A stretch of 64,000 nucleotides of DNA from positions 9,483-73,482 of the forward strand of contig JBJMNK010000001.1 of the NCBI GenBank assembly GCA_045804265.1. The letters are read 5' to 3'. Numbering within the stretch: position 1 is the first letter of the stretch; each line of letters begins with the position of its first letter. A model generated the notes under the pieces. It had not been told where the DNA came from, did no database searches, and worked only from the letters and a program-made list of their open reading frames with translations. Shown piece after piece: positions 25,912 through 34,581 of the stretch. The translations under genes and the position numbers were made by a program. Origin of the DNA: JABFXC01 sp045804265 (GTDB lineage Bacteria; Gemmatimonadota; Gemmatimonadetes; Gemmatimonadales; Gemmatimonadaceae).

Positions 25912-26856
25912 ATGTCGCTTTCCCTTCGTCTGCTCGGGACCTCCGCATCCCGCCCGACTGTCGAACGTAACGTGTCATCGATCGCGGTCGTGCGCGAGGG
26001 GGAGACGATGCTGTTCGACTGCGGCGAGGGGACGCAGCGCCAGATGATGCGCTACGGAGTCGCCTTCTCGCTCGCTGACATTTTCTTCACACACTTCCAT
26101 GCGGACCACCTGATCGGGTTGATCGGGCTGACGCGAACGATGGCGCTGCAGGGGCGCACCGAGCCGCTGCGGCTCTGGGGACCCCGGGGCGCTTCCCGCG
26201 TGCTTCGCGCCGCCGAGCGATTCGGGGCCGACCGGTTGACCTTCGAGGTTCCGATCACCGAGCTCGATCCCGACGTGCCGGTGAAGCGTGACGGATATGC
26301 GATCGTGCCGTACGCGACCGATCACAGCGGCGCCAGCGCGTTAGGCTACGCGATCGTCGAGGAAGAACGGCGCGGCCGATTCAACCCGGAGCTCGCTCGC
26401 AGCCTCGGGATTCCGGAGGGCCCGCTCTGGGGGCGGATCCATCGCGGCGAGGCAGTGACGCTCGAGGACGGGCGCGTGATCGAGGCATCGCTGCTGGTCG
26501 GCGAGCGGCGTCGCGGCCGGCGTCTCGTGATCACGGGCGACACGCGTCCCTCGGAGCGGACGATCGAGCTTGCGCGCGAGGCCGATGTCCTGGTGCACGA
26601 GTCGACCTTCGGCGACGAGGACGCGGAGCGCGCGGTGGAGACCGGGCACTCGACCGCCCGCGAAGCTGCCGGCGTCGCCGCGGCGGCGCATGTTCGCCGC
26701 CTCGTGCTCACCCACTTCTCGGCGCGCTACTCGCGCGATCCGGGTGACCTCGAGCGGGAAGCGCGCGAGGTATTCCCGAACGTCACCATCGGCCGCGACG
26801 GGCTGGAGATCGATGTGCCGTTCGAAGAGACCATCGGCGCCGGCACCGGTCGCTGA
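25912..26856 (+). CDS. rnz: ribonuclease Z (tRNA 3' endonuclease)
   Basis: 314 residues with the metallo-beta-lactamase motif HFHADH (His61, His63, Asp65, His66), an N-terminal FLG-like LLGTSASRP, and the later ITGDTRPSE and ESTF, and HSTAREAA and LTHFSARY blocks of the RNase Z family. It trims the 3' trailer of pre-tRNAs that lack an encoded CCA, which is the case for both tRNAs in this window. The start ATG lies 7 bases after TATATT, so the message may be nearly leaderless. The frame is open upstream but that part has no family match. Confidence 0.95.
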   Translation: MSLSLRLLGTSASRPTVERNVSSIAVVREGETMLFDCGEGTQRQMMRYGVAFSLADIFFTHFHADHLIGLIGLTRTMALQGRTEPLRLWGPRGASRVLRAAERFGADRLTFEVPITELDPDVPVKRDGYAIVPYATDHSGASALGYAIVEEERRGRFNPELARSLGIPEGPLWGRIHRGEAVTLEDGRVIEASLLVGERRRGRRLVITGDTRPSERTIELAREADVLVHESTFGDEDAERAVETGHSTAREAAGVAAAAHVRRLVLTHFSARYSRDPGDLEREAREVFPNVTIGRDGLEIDVPFEETIGAGTGR

Positions 26857-27080
26857 TCGAACGCTCAGGATCGCGAGAAACATTTGTCGGCGGCCGTATT
26901 GCCGACGCGCACCGTTGATCGTACAATTGCCTCCGTTCCGCGGCGCACAGCGTTTTCGTGAGCTGGCGCACGGAACGAACTCCATTGATGATGGGCCATC
27001 TGCCCCTGACGCCTTTCAGGCTGCATGGGCTGCTGCTTTTGTTGTCTTTGCTCTCCCCCACGCCCGTCGAGGAATCATCC

Positions 27081-28571
27081 ATGGAATTGCGTTCAGTCGC
27101 TCTCCCCCTCGCGCTCGTCGGCAGCGTCGCGCTCGTCGCGTGCTCCGCCGACACCGCGGTCAACCCCACCCGCTCCGTAGTTACGCCGTCGATGGAAGTC
27201 GCGGCCGATGCTGCCGATGGCGGCGTGGCAGGCAACTACCTCGTTCGTTTCAAGGGGAACACGGTGCCGTTCGACTTCAGCGCGAAGGTCGCCCTCATCG
27301 GCGGCGAAGTGATCTTCGCGCACAACGGCGTCGGAATCGCCGCCGTCAGTGGACTCGACGACGCTCGCGCGGCGAAGCTGGCGGCGCGCTCCGATGTCCA
27401 GGCTGTCGATGCTGACGCGTACACCACGCTCGAGCAGCCGGCCGATGCGACGGTCGAGTCGGCGGAGATCACGCCGGACAGCCCGAACGCACCGACGACT
27501 GCGTTCTTCTACCCCCGGCAGTGGAACATGCGCGCGATCAGCGCGCCGGCGGCGTGGGCCGCGGGTGCGCTCGGAAGCTCGACGACGCGCGTCGGCATCC
27601 TCGACACAGGCATCGACTACCTGCACCCCGATCTCTACGGGCGCGTAGACCTCAGCGCGTCGCGGTCATTCCTCAACGCGGCGGAGAATGCGCGCGTGCA
27701 GGCGCTGTATCCGGGAGCCAACCCGATCGCTGACCTGAACTACCATGGCACGCACGTCGCCGCGACGGTGGCGAGCAATGGGCTGGCCGCTGCCGGCGTC
27801 ACGTCGAAGGTGACTCTCGTCGGCCTCAAGGTCTGCGCGCCAGGCACCGCGGCGAACGGGTTCTCCGGGACCTGCCCGACGAGCGGCACGCTCGCGGCGA
27901 TCCTGTACGCCTCCGACCTCGGGCTCGACGTCATCAACATGAGCCTCGGCGGATACTTCCACCGCGTGCAGGCGAGCGCACGCGGCGGCGATGGCCCGTC
28001 CTTCCTCGCGACGATCAACCGCGTCATGAATTACGCGAACCGGAAGGGGACGCTCGTCGTGGTCTCCGCCGGCAACTCGGCCATCGACCTCGATCACGAT
28101 GGCAACGGCTACGCATCGTATTGCAGCGCGGCCGGCGTCGTCTGCGTTTCCGCGACCGGTCCGACTGCGCAGCGGTCGACGAATGGCCCGTGGACGAACG
28201 TCGATGCACTGGCCTCATACTCGAACTACGGCCGCTCGGCGATCAACGTCGCGGCGCCCGGCGGCAACGTCAGCGCAGTGTGGGCGGCCTGCTCCGGGTT
28301 CACGATTCATCCTGCGCTCGCCAGTTGCAGGTCGCGCTTCTACAACCCGACCACGGGTGCGTGGAGCGCCTCGGTCGTCGGACTCGCGGGCACCAGCATG
28401 GCAGCACCGCACGTGACCGGTACCGCCGCGCTCATCGCCGGACAGGTCGGTCACAACCCCTCGCAGATCCAGGCGCGCCTGCAGCAGACCGCAGACGATC
28501 TTGGTGAAGCGGGCACCGATCCCGCGTATGGCAAGGGACGCATCAACGTCGCCCACGCCGCCGGTCTCTGA
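27081..28571 (+). CDS. S8 subtilisin-like serine protease lipoprotein with I9-type propeptide
   Basis: 496 residues from an ATG with GAGGA upstream. Lipoprotein signal ends VALVACS. Residues about 45-120 (YLVRFKGN... GIAAVSGL) match an inhibitor-I9-like propeptide. The catalytic triad is visible: Asp175 in ILDTGIDY, His222 in HGTHVAA, Ser439 in GTSMAAPH, with the oxyanion Asn in VVSAGNSA. A Cys-containing insert (VCAPGTAANGFSGTC) may form a disulfide. The mature enzyme would degrade proteins outside the cytoplasm. It is followed by a long hairpin terminator. Confidence 0.95.
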   Translation: MELRSVALPLALVGSVALVACSADTAVNPTRSVVTPSMEVAADAADGGVAGNYLVRFKGNTVPFDFSAKVALIGGEVIFAHNGVGIAAVSGLDDARAAKLAARSDVQAVDADAYTTLEQPADATVESAEITPDSPNAPTTAFFYPRQWNMRAISAPAAWAAGALGSSTTRVGILDTGIDYLHPDLYGRVDLSASRSFLNAAENARVQALYPGANPIADLNYHGTHVAATVASNGLAAAGVTSKVTLVGLKVCAPGTAANGFSGTCPTSGTLAAILYASDLGLDVINMSLGGYFHRVQASARGGDGPSFLATINRVMNYANRKGTLVVVSAGNSAIDLDHDGNGYASYCSAAGVVCVSATGPTAQRSTNGPWTNVDALASYSNYGRSAINVAAPGGNVSAVWAACSGFTIHPALASCRSRFYNPTTGAWSASVVGLAGTSMAAPHVTGTAALIAGQVGHNPSQIQARLQQTADDLGEAGTDPAYGKGRINVAHAAGL

Positions 28572-28597
28572 TCGAAGGCTGAAGCAGATCACGTCAT

Positions 28598-28636
28598 GAC
28601 GAGGCCCGCCGGTGCACAGCACCGGCGGGCCTCGTC
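28598..28636. terminator. 17-bp perfect hairpin between convergent genes
   Basis: Arms gacgaggcccgccggtg and its exact complement flank the five-base loop CACAG, 27 bases after the protease stop and 60 before the end of the leftward small gene. No long T-tract follows on either side, but position and symmetry suggest a bidirectional terminator. Confidence 0.7.
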
Positions 28637-28695
28637 ACATCCGCACCACTCGTCAGCGGAGTGACTCGACTACTTCATCGAGCGGACCTCGATCG

Positions 28696-28995
28696 TCAGC
28701 TCGACTTCACCGCGAGGTTGGGAGACACGGAAAGCTGGTCGTGTCGCGACACCGGCATCGAGCGACGGAAGAGCAGCTCGACTTCCTCGCTGTTGAGTGA
28801 ATCGGCAACCTTCTTCGGATCGAGCCGGCCGGTGACGCTCTTCGCCTCGGGTCCCTTGCTCAGGTACCAATTGTAGCGGTCCTTGCGCGTGCTTTCGCCA
28901 TCGGGATGCTGAAAGAGAACGATGGCGTTACTCGCGCCGACGTTGCTGACCTTCACGCGCCAAACGGTGCCGTCAGCGGAGCGATACGTAGCCAT
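28696..28995 (-). CDS. small soluble protein with GTxWxV motif, unknown function
   Basis: 99 residues, no signal or membrane segment. It starts TYRSADGTVWRVKV, has a central AIVLFQHPDGES, a basic-aromatic RKDRYNWYLSKG block and a helix SLNSEEVELLFRRS. Layout and several positions match the 98-residue protein at 2720-3016, suggesting a small paralogous family. It lies 39 bases downstream of the DUF2203 gene and could be co-transcribed with it. Function unknown. Confidence 0.65.
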   Translation of the reverse strand: MATYRSADGTVWRVKVSNVGASNAIVLFQHPDGESTRKDRYNWYLSKGPEAKSVTGRLDPKKVADSLNSEEVELLFRRSMPVSRHDQLSVSPNLAVKSS

Positions 28996-29034
28996 GATGT
29001 GCGTCTGTGGTTGTGCGGGTGATCGGGATGACCG

Positions 29035-29433
29035 TCAGGCGGTCGCGAGTGCTTCGATCGGCTGACGCCCGGCAAAGCCGCCGTTCGTTTCGTGCCAGTA
29101 GCGGACCGCTGGCTCGCCGAGACGCCAGCAGAGATAGACCGGGCGATCACCGACGCGAGAGGGAAAATCGACGAGGCCGATGTCGTAGCCCTTGAACTCG
29201 ACGCCGAGCGCCTCGAGCTCGCGGACGAAGCCGGTGATCTCGACCGCGAGCCGCTGTGCCTCGCGCTCGTGCGCGACAGCGTCGGGGCTCGGCGCATCGG
29301 CCTTCGCGCCCACTGATGCGACCTCGAATGCGCGCACGGACTCCTGCCACCGCTCGTAAGTCTCGACGATGTCGGTCACGATGCGGCTGACGAGCGGCAA
29401 CGTGCGATTCGCTTGATCGATGGTGTAGACCAT
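29035..29433 (-). CDS. DUF2203 family protein
   Basis: 132 residues, cytoplasmic. It starts with a helix YTIDQANRTLPLVSRIVTDI, then a coiled region, and ends with the conserved DUF2203 core: ELEALGVEFKGYDIGLVDFP, VYLCWRLGEPAVRYWHE and GFAGRQPI. The Cys, Trp and His in that block are invariant in the family as I know it, but no activity is established. It is followed by the small GTxWxV gene and preceded by an acyl-CoA thioesterase on the same strand. Confidence 0.9.
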   Translation of the reverse strand: MVYTIDQANRTLPLVSRIVTDIVETYERWQESVRAFEVASVGAKADAPSPDAVAHEREAQRLAVEITGFVRELEALGVEFKGYDIGLVDFPSRVGDRPVYLCWRLGEPAVRYWHETNGGFAGRQPIEALATA

Positions 29434-29485
29434 TGGTGAAAGCTACTCAGCTGGAACCGGGTTCGTGAACTCTCGACGGGATGCG

Positions 29486-29983
29486 CTACTTGCCTTCTTC
29501 GTTCCGTTCCTCGAGCCGACGGCGTCGGCGTTCCTTGGCCGCGGCGAAGCGGCGCAGCTCGTCGGGCGTCTCCGGGACGATTTGCGGGATCGTCATCGGG
29601 CGACCGTTGCGGTCGACGGCGACGAAGGTGAGGTAGCACGAGTTCGTGTGGCGACGGCGGCCGGTGATCATGTCCTCGGCTTCGACGCGGACACCGATCT
29701 CCATCGAGGTGCGGCCAGTGAAGTTGACGCTGGCCTTCATGATGATCAGGTCGCCGACGTGAATCGGCTCGCGAAAGTCGACGCGGTCGATCGAAACGGT
29801 GACGCAGGCGTTCCGCGCATGACGGAAAGCAGCGACCGCGGCGGTGGTGTCCATCATCGAGAGGATGACGCCGCCGAAGACGTGACCGAGGACGTTCGCG
29901 TGCTGAGGCATCATCAGCTCGGAGGTCTCGTGCTGGCTCTCGCGCACGGCGCGGGTCGCGGGATGCTGCGCGGGGAGGGTCAT
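29486..29983 (-). CDS. acyl-CoA thioesterase (YciA/BACH-type hot-dog)
   Basis: 165 residues. The hot-dog fold is marked by GHVFGGVILSMMDTTAAVAA, which carries the catalytic Asp, and by RVDFREPIHVGDLIIMKASVNFTGRTSMEIGVRVEAED. It hydrolyses acyl-CoA to free fatty acid and CoA in the cytoplasm. The C-terminal tail is highly basic and acidic (RRRRRLEERNEEGK). The start codon overlaps the stop of the upstream lipoprotein gene as ATGA, so translation is probably coupled. Confidence 0.92.
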   Translation of the reverse strand: MTLPAQHPATRAVRESQHETSELMMPQHANVLGHVFGGVILSMMDTTAAVAAFRHARNACVTVSIDRVDFREPIHVGDLIIMKASVNFTGRTSMEIGVRVEAEDMITGRRRHTNSCYLTFVAVDRNGRPMTIPQIVPETPDELRRFAAAKERRRRRLEERNEEGK

Positions 29984-31257
29984 GTCGGGAGGTGTCGCGT
30001 GCGAGTAGCGCGGGGACGGTTGCTGCGACGGCTGACAGGGACCGCGACGGGGGACGTCCGGCGACCGGTGGCGGGGTGACCGCGTGCGGACGCGAGCACG
30101 ACGCGAACGTTAGGCCTGACCGCGGGGGGCATTCGCCGGCTGGCGAGGCGTGCGTTGTCGTCATAAAGCACCGCATCGTCGAAGGCACGCGCGAGCGCGT
30201 CGCGGTGCAGCGAGTCGAGCACGGGTGCATCGAGCCAGAGGATGTGGCGCACCGGCACAGGGATGCGGCCGAGCGACCACTCGCGGCCGCCCGAGTCGGC
30301 AAGCGAGAGCAACGCCGACTCGCCGGTGCTGTCATACCGAGCGCGCACCGTGTAGCCCCGTCCGGCCCAGTGATCCTCGATCGAATCGTGCGATGACGGA
30401 AGCGTCGGCAGCACCGAGGACCACCACGCCGGTGGCGCGGCGGAGATCGGTGCGAGTGGAAGCGTCGTCCCGTCGCCGCGCTCGCCCATGGCCGGGACGA
30501 CGAACGTCACCGCGGGCGCGCCGTCGACGTCGCCCAGCGTGAAGCTGCGGGCGTCGAAGGAAAGATCGATGGCGGCGTCACGCGCTTCGTCGGCTCCGGG
30601 CTCCCGGCTGTCGCGGATCGAGTCGCGAGCGGCAGCGTAGAGCGCTTCGCCTTTCGAGACGATCGCGCGAGCGGCCGAGTCGCCGAACGCGTCGCGGACG
30701 GTGGCGTCTCGACGCGAGCGGAGGTCGACGACGCGGCGAATGCTGCGATGGAGGTGCCGCACTCCCCCGACGTCGACGTCGGTGTGATGCTCGAGCGAAA
30801 GCCAGGCATCGTGCACGTCGAGCAGCTCGACATCGGCCGACGCGTTCGCGACCGGATGATCGTTCGCGTCCTCGTCCGGGGCGAGCGGGGCCTCGTCGGG
30901 GTGGATCGCCACCCACTGGCGTTCCGCAGCCGGGACGATGGTGTCGCGGTAGACGAGCGCGGAGTCGCCGGTGACGAGGTCGCGGCGATAGACGCGCTGT
31001 CCGACGAAGAGCGCGTCGTAGAACGAGCGGTCCTCGTCGGCGGTGTAGATCTCATAGAAATTGCCGCCGAAGCGGGCGAGCAGCATCGACGAGCCGCGGC
31101 GGCGGACGCCATCCGGCGTGGTGCGCACCCAGAAAGTGCTGTCGCCGGCGGCGACGAGGAATTCGGCGCGCGGCGGGGGAGGACCGGTGGGGCGGTCCGT
31201 GGCATGGCAGCCCGCGAGGGCGAGTAGCGCGAGGGCGGTGACGCTGAGCGGGCGCAT
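29980..31257 (-). CDS. hypothetical lipoprotein
   Basis: 425 residues with a clear lipoprotein signal (ALALLALAGCHA). The mature protein is Asp/Arg-rich with strand patterns such as SMLLARFGGNFYEIYTADED and YTVRARYDSTGESALLSLAD, suggesting a beta-rich periplasmic or surface protein, and ends in a basic Arg/Pro/Thr tail. No family recognised. The frame is open 65 codons upstream, but the signal peptide fixes this start. Its end overlaps the thioesterase start by four bases. Confidence 0.8.
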   Translation of the reverse strand: MRPLSVTALALLALAGCHATDRPTGPPPPRAEFLVAAGDSTFWVRTTPDGVRRRGSSMLLARFGGNFYEIYTADEDRSFYDALFVGQRVYRRDLVTGDSALVYRDTIVPAAERQWVAIHPDEAPLAPDEDANDHPVANASADVELLDVHDAWLSLEHHTDVDVGGVRHLHRSIRRVVDLRSRRDATVRDAFGDSAARAIVSKGEALYAAARDSIRDSREPGADEARDAAIDLSFDARSFTLGDVDGAPAVTFVVPAMGERGDGTTLPLAPISAAPPAWWSSVLPTLPSSHDSIEDHWAGRGYTVRARYDSTGESALLSLADSGGREWSLGRIPVPVRHILWLDAPVLDSLHRDALARAFDDAVLYDDNARLASRRMPPAVRPNVRVVLASARGHPATGRRTSPVAVPVSRRSNRPRATRTRHLPT

Positions 31258-31547
31258 GCTGAAGTCTAGTGCGCCGGTGCTGGCTCTGACACTGCGAGGA
31301 GAGATGAGCGAGGCTCCGATGGAGAGACGAGTGATGAGAGACGAATAACGCGGCACGAGGGGCACTGGCGGACGCGGGCGGGCGGGCGACCGCACCCCAC
31401 AGGGCGTATCCATGAATGCGGGTTGTATCGGGCATGGCGGCGCGTGCGGCACGGCTCGGCGCAGGTGACGGCGAATGCTGCAAAGGCGTCATCGTGCACG
31501 CTACATTTCGCCCCTTCCCGCAGCGCCAACCCGAGTACCATTACGTC
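31258..31547. other. divergent intergenic region
   Basis: 290 bases between the leftward lipoprotein and the rightward DUF4015 gene. Both genes must be transcribed outward from here. I see no convincing -35/-10 pair, operator palindrome or extra gene. Confidence 0.3.
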
Positions 31548-32921
31548 ATGCGTCGCCCCGCGCCGATCATCTTCCTGCTCGCGAGCATCATCGCGAGCTG
31601 CACCACGAAAACGGATTCGCATCGCGACAGCGCGAGCAGCGCAGCGACGACGAGTAGCGACAGCACGCGGAGCGCAACCGCGGCGGGCGCGACGACCGCG
31701 AGCGGCGCAAACGCGAGTGCAAGCGCGAGCGGCGACACGACGGGGGCGACGGGCGGTGCGGCGCGCGCCGGGGCGAGTGCGAGCGGCGGCACGATGGGGA
31801 ATGCGCCGAGCAGCGGGTTCGTCGCCGGCGCGCACCTCAAGGACGCGCCAGCGACCGTGCGCGCGCTGTACGTGAACCGCTGGGCCTCGCAGAGCGTGAA
31901 GCGGATGCGCGAGCTGATGAAGATCGCGGACGAGACCGAGATCAACGGGATGGTGCTCGACCTGAAGGACGAGTTCGGGCTCAACTTCCCGTCGAAGGAC
32001 GCGAGCGTCGCGCGCAACGCCGGACATTCGGGGACGATCCCGCATCTCAAGGAGCTGATCGACACGCTCCACGCGCACGGCCTCGTCTTGATCGCGCGGC
32101 AGGTGACGTTCAAGGATTCGGTCGCGGCGCGGATGAACCCGCAGCACACGATCCGCAAGCCGGACGGGAGCGCGTGGAACGACAAGCAGGGGCTGACATG
32201 GGTCGATCCGTACGACCCGATGATCCGCGAGTACAACATCCGCGTCGCGGAGGAGCTGTCGCGGATGGGGTTCGACGAGATCCAGTTCGACTACGTGCGA
32301 TTCCCGGAGCCGTATCCCAGCCTGCCGAAGCAGACGTTCAGCGACGCGAACGGCGTCTCGCGACCGCAGGCGCTGGCCGACTTCCTCGGCGCGGCCTGCA
32401 AGCGGATCAACGCGTTAGGCAGCCGCTGCACCGCCGACATCTTCGGGCTGGTGACGACGGTGCGCGGCCCGCTCGAGATCGGCCAGGAGTGGGAGAAGGT
32501 CTCGCCGGTGGTGGATGTCGTGCTGCCGATGACCTACCCCTCGCACTATCCGCCCGGTTCGTTCGGCATTCCGCGCCCGAACGCCGAACCGGAGAAGATC
32601 CAGCGGCTCGCGATCTCGAAGGCGCACGACCGTGACATCGCGCTGAAGATCACGAAGCCGGAGCACGTCAGGCCGTGGGTCCAGGCCTTCACGTTAGGCG
32701 CGCCAGCGTATGGCCCGGCCGACATCGAGGCGCAGAAGCGCGGCATCTACGCGGCGGGATACGACGGCTGGGTGCTGTGGAACCCCGGCTCGAAGTACGA
32801 GATCTTCGTCCCGGCGCTGGAGAAGACGCTCGAGAAGCGGGCGGCGCCGTACCCACCGAGCGGCGGAGCGGCCGCGAGGACGCCAGCGGGAACGGACAGC
32901 GGGAAGACGCCGCCGCGCTGA
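31548..32921 (+). CDS. DUF4015 putative glycoside hydrolase, lipoprotein
   Basis: 457 residues. A lipoprotein signal (LLASIIASCTT) is followed by about 80 residues of Ser/Ala/Thr/Gly low-complexity linker. The TIM-barrel-like DUF4015 domain follows: RALYVNRWASQSVKRMRELM, INGMVLDLKDEFGLNF, VLIARQVTFKDS, LTWVDPYDP, MGFDEIQFDYVRFPEPY and DVVLPMTYPSHYPPGSFGI. Acidic residues in VLDLKDE and IQFDYVRFPE are the likely active-site carboxylates of a GH-like enzyme, but substrate and activity are unproven. It is probably surface anchored. Confidence 0.88.
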   Translation: MRRPAPIIFLLASIIASCTTKTDSHRDSASSAATTSSDSTRSATAAGATTASGANASASASGDTTGATGGAARAGASASGGTMGNAPSSGFVAGAHLKDAPATVRALYVNRWASQSVKRMRELMKIADETEINGMVLDLKDEFGLNFPSKDASVARNAGHSGTIPHLKELIDTLHAHGLVLIARQVTFKDSVAARMNPQHTIRKPDGSAWNDKQGLTWVDPYDPMIREYNIRVAEELSRMGFDEIQFDYVRFPEPYPSLPKQTFSDANGVSRPQALADFLGAACKRINALGSRCTADIFGLVTTVRGPLEIGQEWEKVSPVVDVVLPMTYPSHYPPGSFGIPRPNAEPEKIQRLAISKAHDRDIALKITKPEHVRPWVQAFTLGAPAYGPADIEAQKRGIYAAGYDGWVLWNPGSKYEIFVPALEKTLEKRAAPYPPSGGAAARTPAGTDSGKTPPR

Positions 32922-32940
32922 GCGGATCATGCACGTGCGA

Positions 32941-33215
32941 GCGGGTGAGATGATCTCACCCGGCTTTGTACGCAGTAGCTCGGGCCAATGACGGTTGAAC
33001 GACAATCACGCGGATTTCGCGGATGACGTGGATCGCTCCGTGAGGGCGGATGGCACTCCACTCCAGTCTTTGGCATCGCGCGAAAGGCTTGGGGGCACGC
33101 CGGGCGAGATCATCTCGCCACGCGTGCCCCAGTCGTTCAACCCTGGTGCACGGACCTCGACCGTCTACGGAGCGATCCGCGTGATCCGCGCAATCCGCGT
33201 GATTGCAGTTCCACT
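32941..33215. repeat. nested inverted-repeat element in the intergenic region
   Basis: The 387-base gap between DUF4015 and the leftward PLP gene is dominated by inverted repeats. At 32943-32961 a 19-base near-palindrome gggtgagatgatctcaccc; at 33091-33129 two nested hairpins (ggggcacgc with gcgtgcccc, ggcgagat with atctcgcc). The block at 32993-33040 (gttgaacgac, then aatcacgcggatt, then gatcgctccgt) has its complements further right in pieces: gtcgttcaac at 33131-33140, acggagcgatc at 33167-33177 and aatccgcgtgatt at 33192-33204. It may be a REP/MITE-like element. No gene was seen in it. Confidence 0.65.
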
Positions 33216-33308
33216 GTTACGACCAGCCGGCACACGTGGCTCTCGAGCGAGCCCGATGCCGATCGAGGCACCTCAGCAGCTGGGCGGCACGCTGCACGAC
33301 ATCGCTGC

Positions 33309-34571
33309 CTAACGCGCGATCGTCGCCACGCCTTCGAGCAGGCGGTCGATCTCGTCGGGCGTCGTGTAGATCGCGCAGCCGGCGCGAACGAGCCCGGCCT
33401 CGGCGAGGCCGAGCTTGGCGACGATCGTCGATGCGTAGAAGTCGCCATGCGAGGCGAAGACGCCGCGCTCGGCGAGATGGGTGACGACGCGCTCGGAGTT
33501 CATGCCTCGCACCGTGAACGCGGCGGTCGGGGTGCGGGCGCCGCCGGCCGGAGGCCCGAATCGCGTCACGCCGCGGATCGAGCCGAGTCCGTCCCAGAGG
33601 CGAGCGAAGAGCTCGCGCTTGCGGGCGTGAAATTCTGCGTATGACCGCTCGAGGCGCGCCCGTCGCGTCGGGCCGGCGGCGAGGGTAGCGAGGAAATCGA
33701 CGGCGGCGGCCGAACCGGCAATCGACTCGTGTGACTGCGTTCCGGTTTCGAATCGTTCGGGCGCGGTGTCGGGCGACGGCTCGAGCTTGGGGACGTCGAT
33801 CCGCTCGAGCAGCGAGCGGCGCCCGTAGAGAATCCCGGCATGGGGCCCGTAGAACTTGTAGGCCGAGCAGGCGAGGAAGTCGCAGCCGATCGCCTGGACA
33901 TCGACGAGGCTGTGGGGCGCGAAGTGGACAGCGTCGACGAACGAGAGTGCTCCCGCCTCGCGGGCGATCCGGCAGACGCGGGCGACGTCGGTGACGGTGC
34001 CTAACGCGTTGGAGGCGGCGCCGACCGCGACGAGTCGCGTTTTCGGCCCGACCAGGCTGGCGAGGTGCTCGAGATCCACCGTCCCGCTGTCGGCGGCGGC
34101 GCGGGCCATCCGGACCGTGAGGCCGCGCTCGCGCTCGAGTGCCTTCCACGGATCGACGTTGGCGCGATGATCGAGCTCGGTGACGACGATCTCGTCCCCC
34201 TGCTTCCACTCCCTGCCTAACGCGCGCCCGAGGTGGTACGTCAGGCTGGTCATGTTCTGGCCGAAGACGACCTCGGCCGGGGACGCGTTGAGGAAGTCGG
34301 CGAGCGCCTCGCGCGCTCCCTCGATGATCGCGTCGGTCTCGATGCTGGTCGGGTACGCCCAGTGGGTGTTGGCGTTATGGTGCAGCAGATAGTCCGACAT
34401 CGCCTGGACCACTTCCCGGGGGACCTGAGTGCCGCCCGGTCCGTCGAAGTACGCGACCGGATGGCCGAGGTGCCGGCGCTCGAGCGCCGGGAAGTGCGAC
34501 CGGATCTCGGCGATCCCGGCGGCTCCGGGGTGCTGGCTCGGGTGCGACCCAGAAACGCGAGTGGAGGTCAC
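33309..34571 (-). CDS. class V aminotransferase-fold PLP enzyme, cysteine desulfurase-like (VC1184 type)
   Basis: 420 residues. Fold type I PLP landmarks: YFDGPGGTQVP near the N terminus, FGQNMTSLTYHL, TELDHRANVDPW, the Asp in LSFVDAVHFAPH and the Schiff-base lysine in CSAYKFYGPHAG. The region that in NifS/SufS carries the persulfide Cys reads HGDFYASTIVAKLG, without Cys, as in the TIGR01976 subfamily whose function is unknown. So it is probably not a sulfur donor. It follows the 3-hydroxyisobutyrate-type dehydrogenase gene with a 10-base gap on the same strand. Stop codon is a TAG in the octamer. Confidence 0.88.
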   Translation of the reverse strand: MTSTRVSGSHPSQHPGAAGIAEIRSHFPALERRHLGHPVAYFDGPGGTQVPREVVQAMSDYLLHHNANTHWAYPTSIETDAIIEGAREALADFLNASPAEVVFGQNMTSLTYHLGRALGREWKQGDEIVVTELDHRANVDPWKALERERGLTVRMARAAADSGTVDLEHLASLVGPKTRLVAVGAASNALGTVTDVARVCRIAREAGALSFVDAVHFAPHSLVDVQAIGCDFLACSAYKFYGPHAGILYGRRSLLERIDVPKLEPSPDTAPERFETGTQSHESIAGSAAAVDFLATLAAGPTRRARLERSYAEFHARKRELFARLWDGLGSIRGVTRFGPPAGGARTPTAAFTVRGMNSERVVTHLAERGVFASHGDFYASTIVAKLGLAEAGLVRAGCAIYTTPDEIDRLLEGVATIAR

Positions 34572-34581
34572 CGGATCGTCC

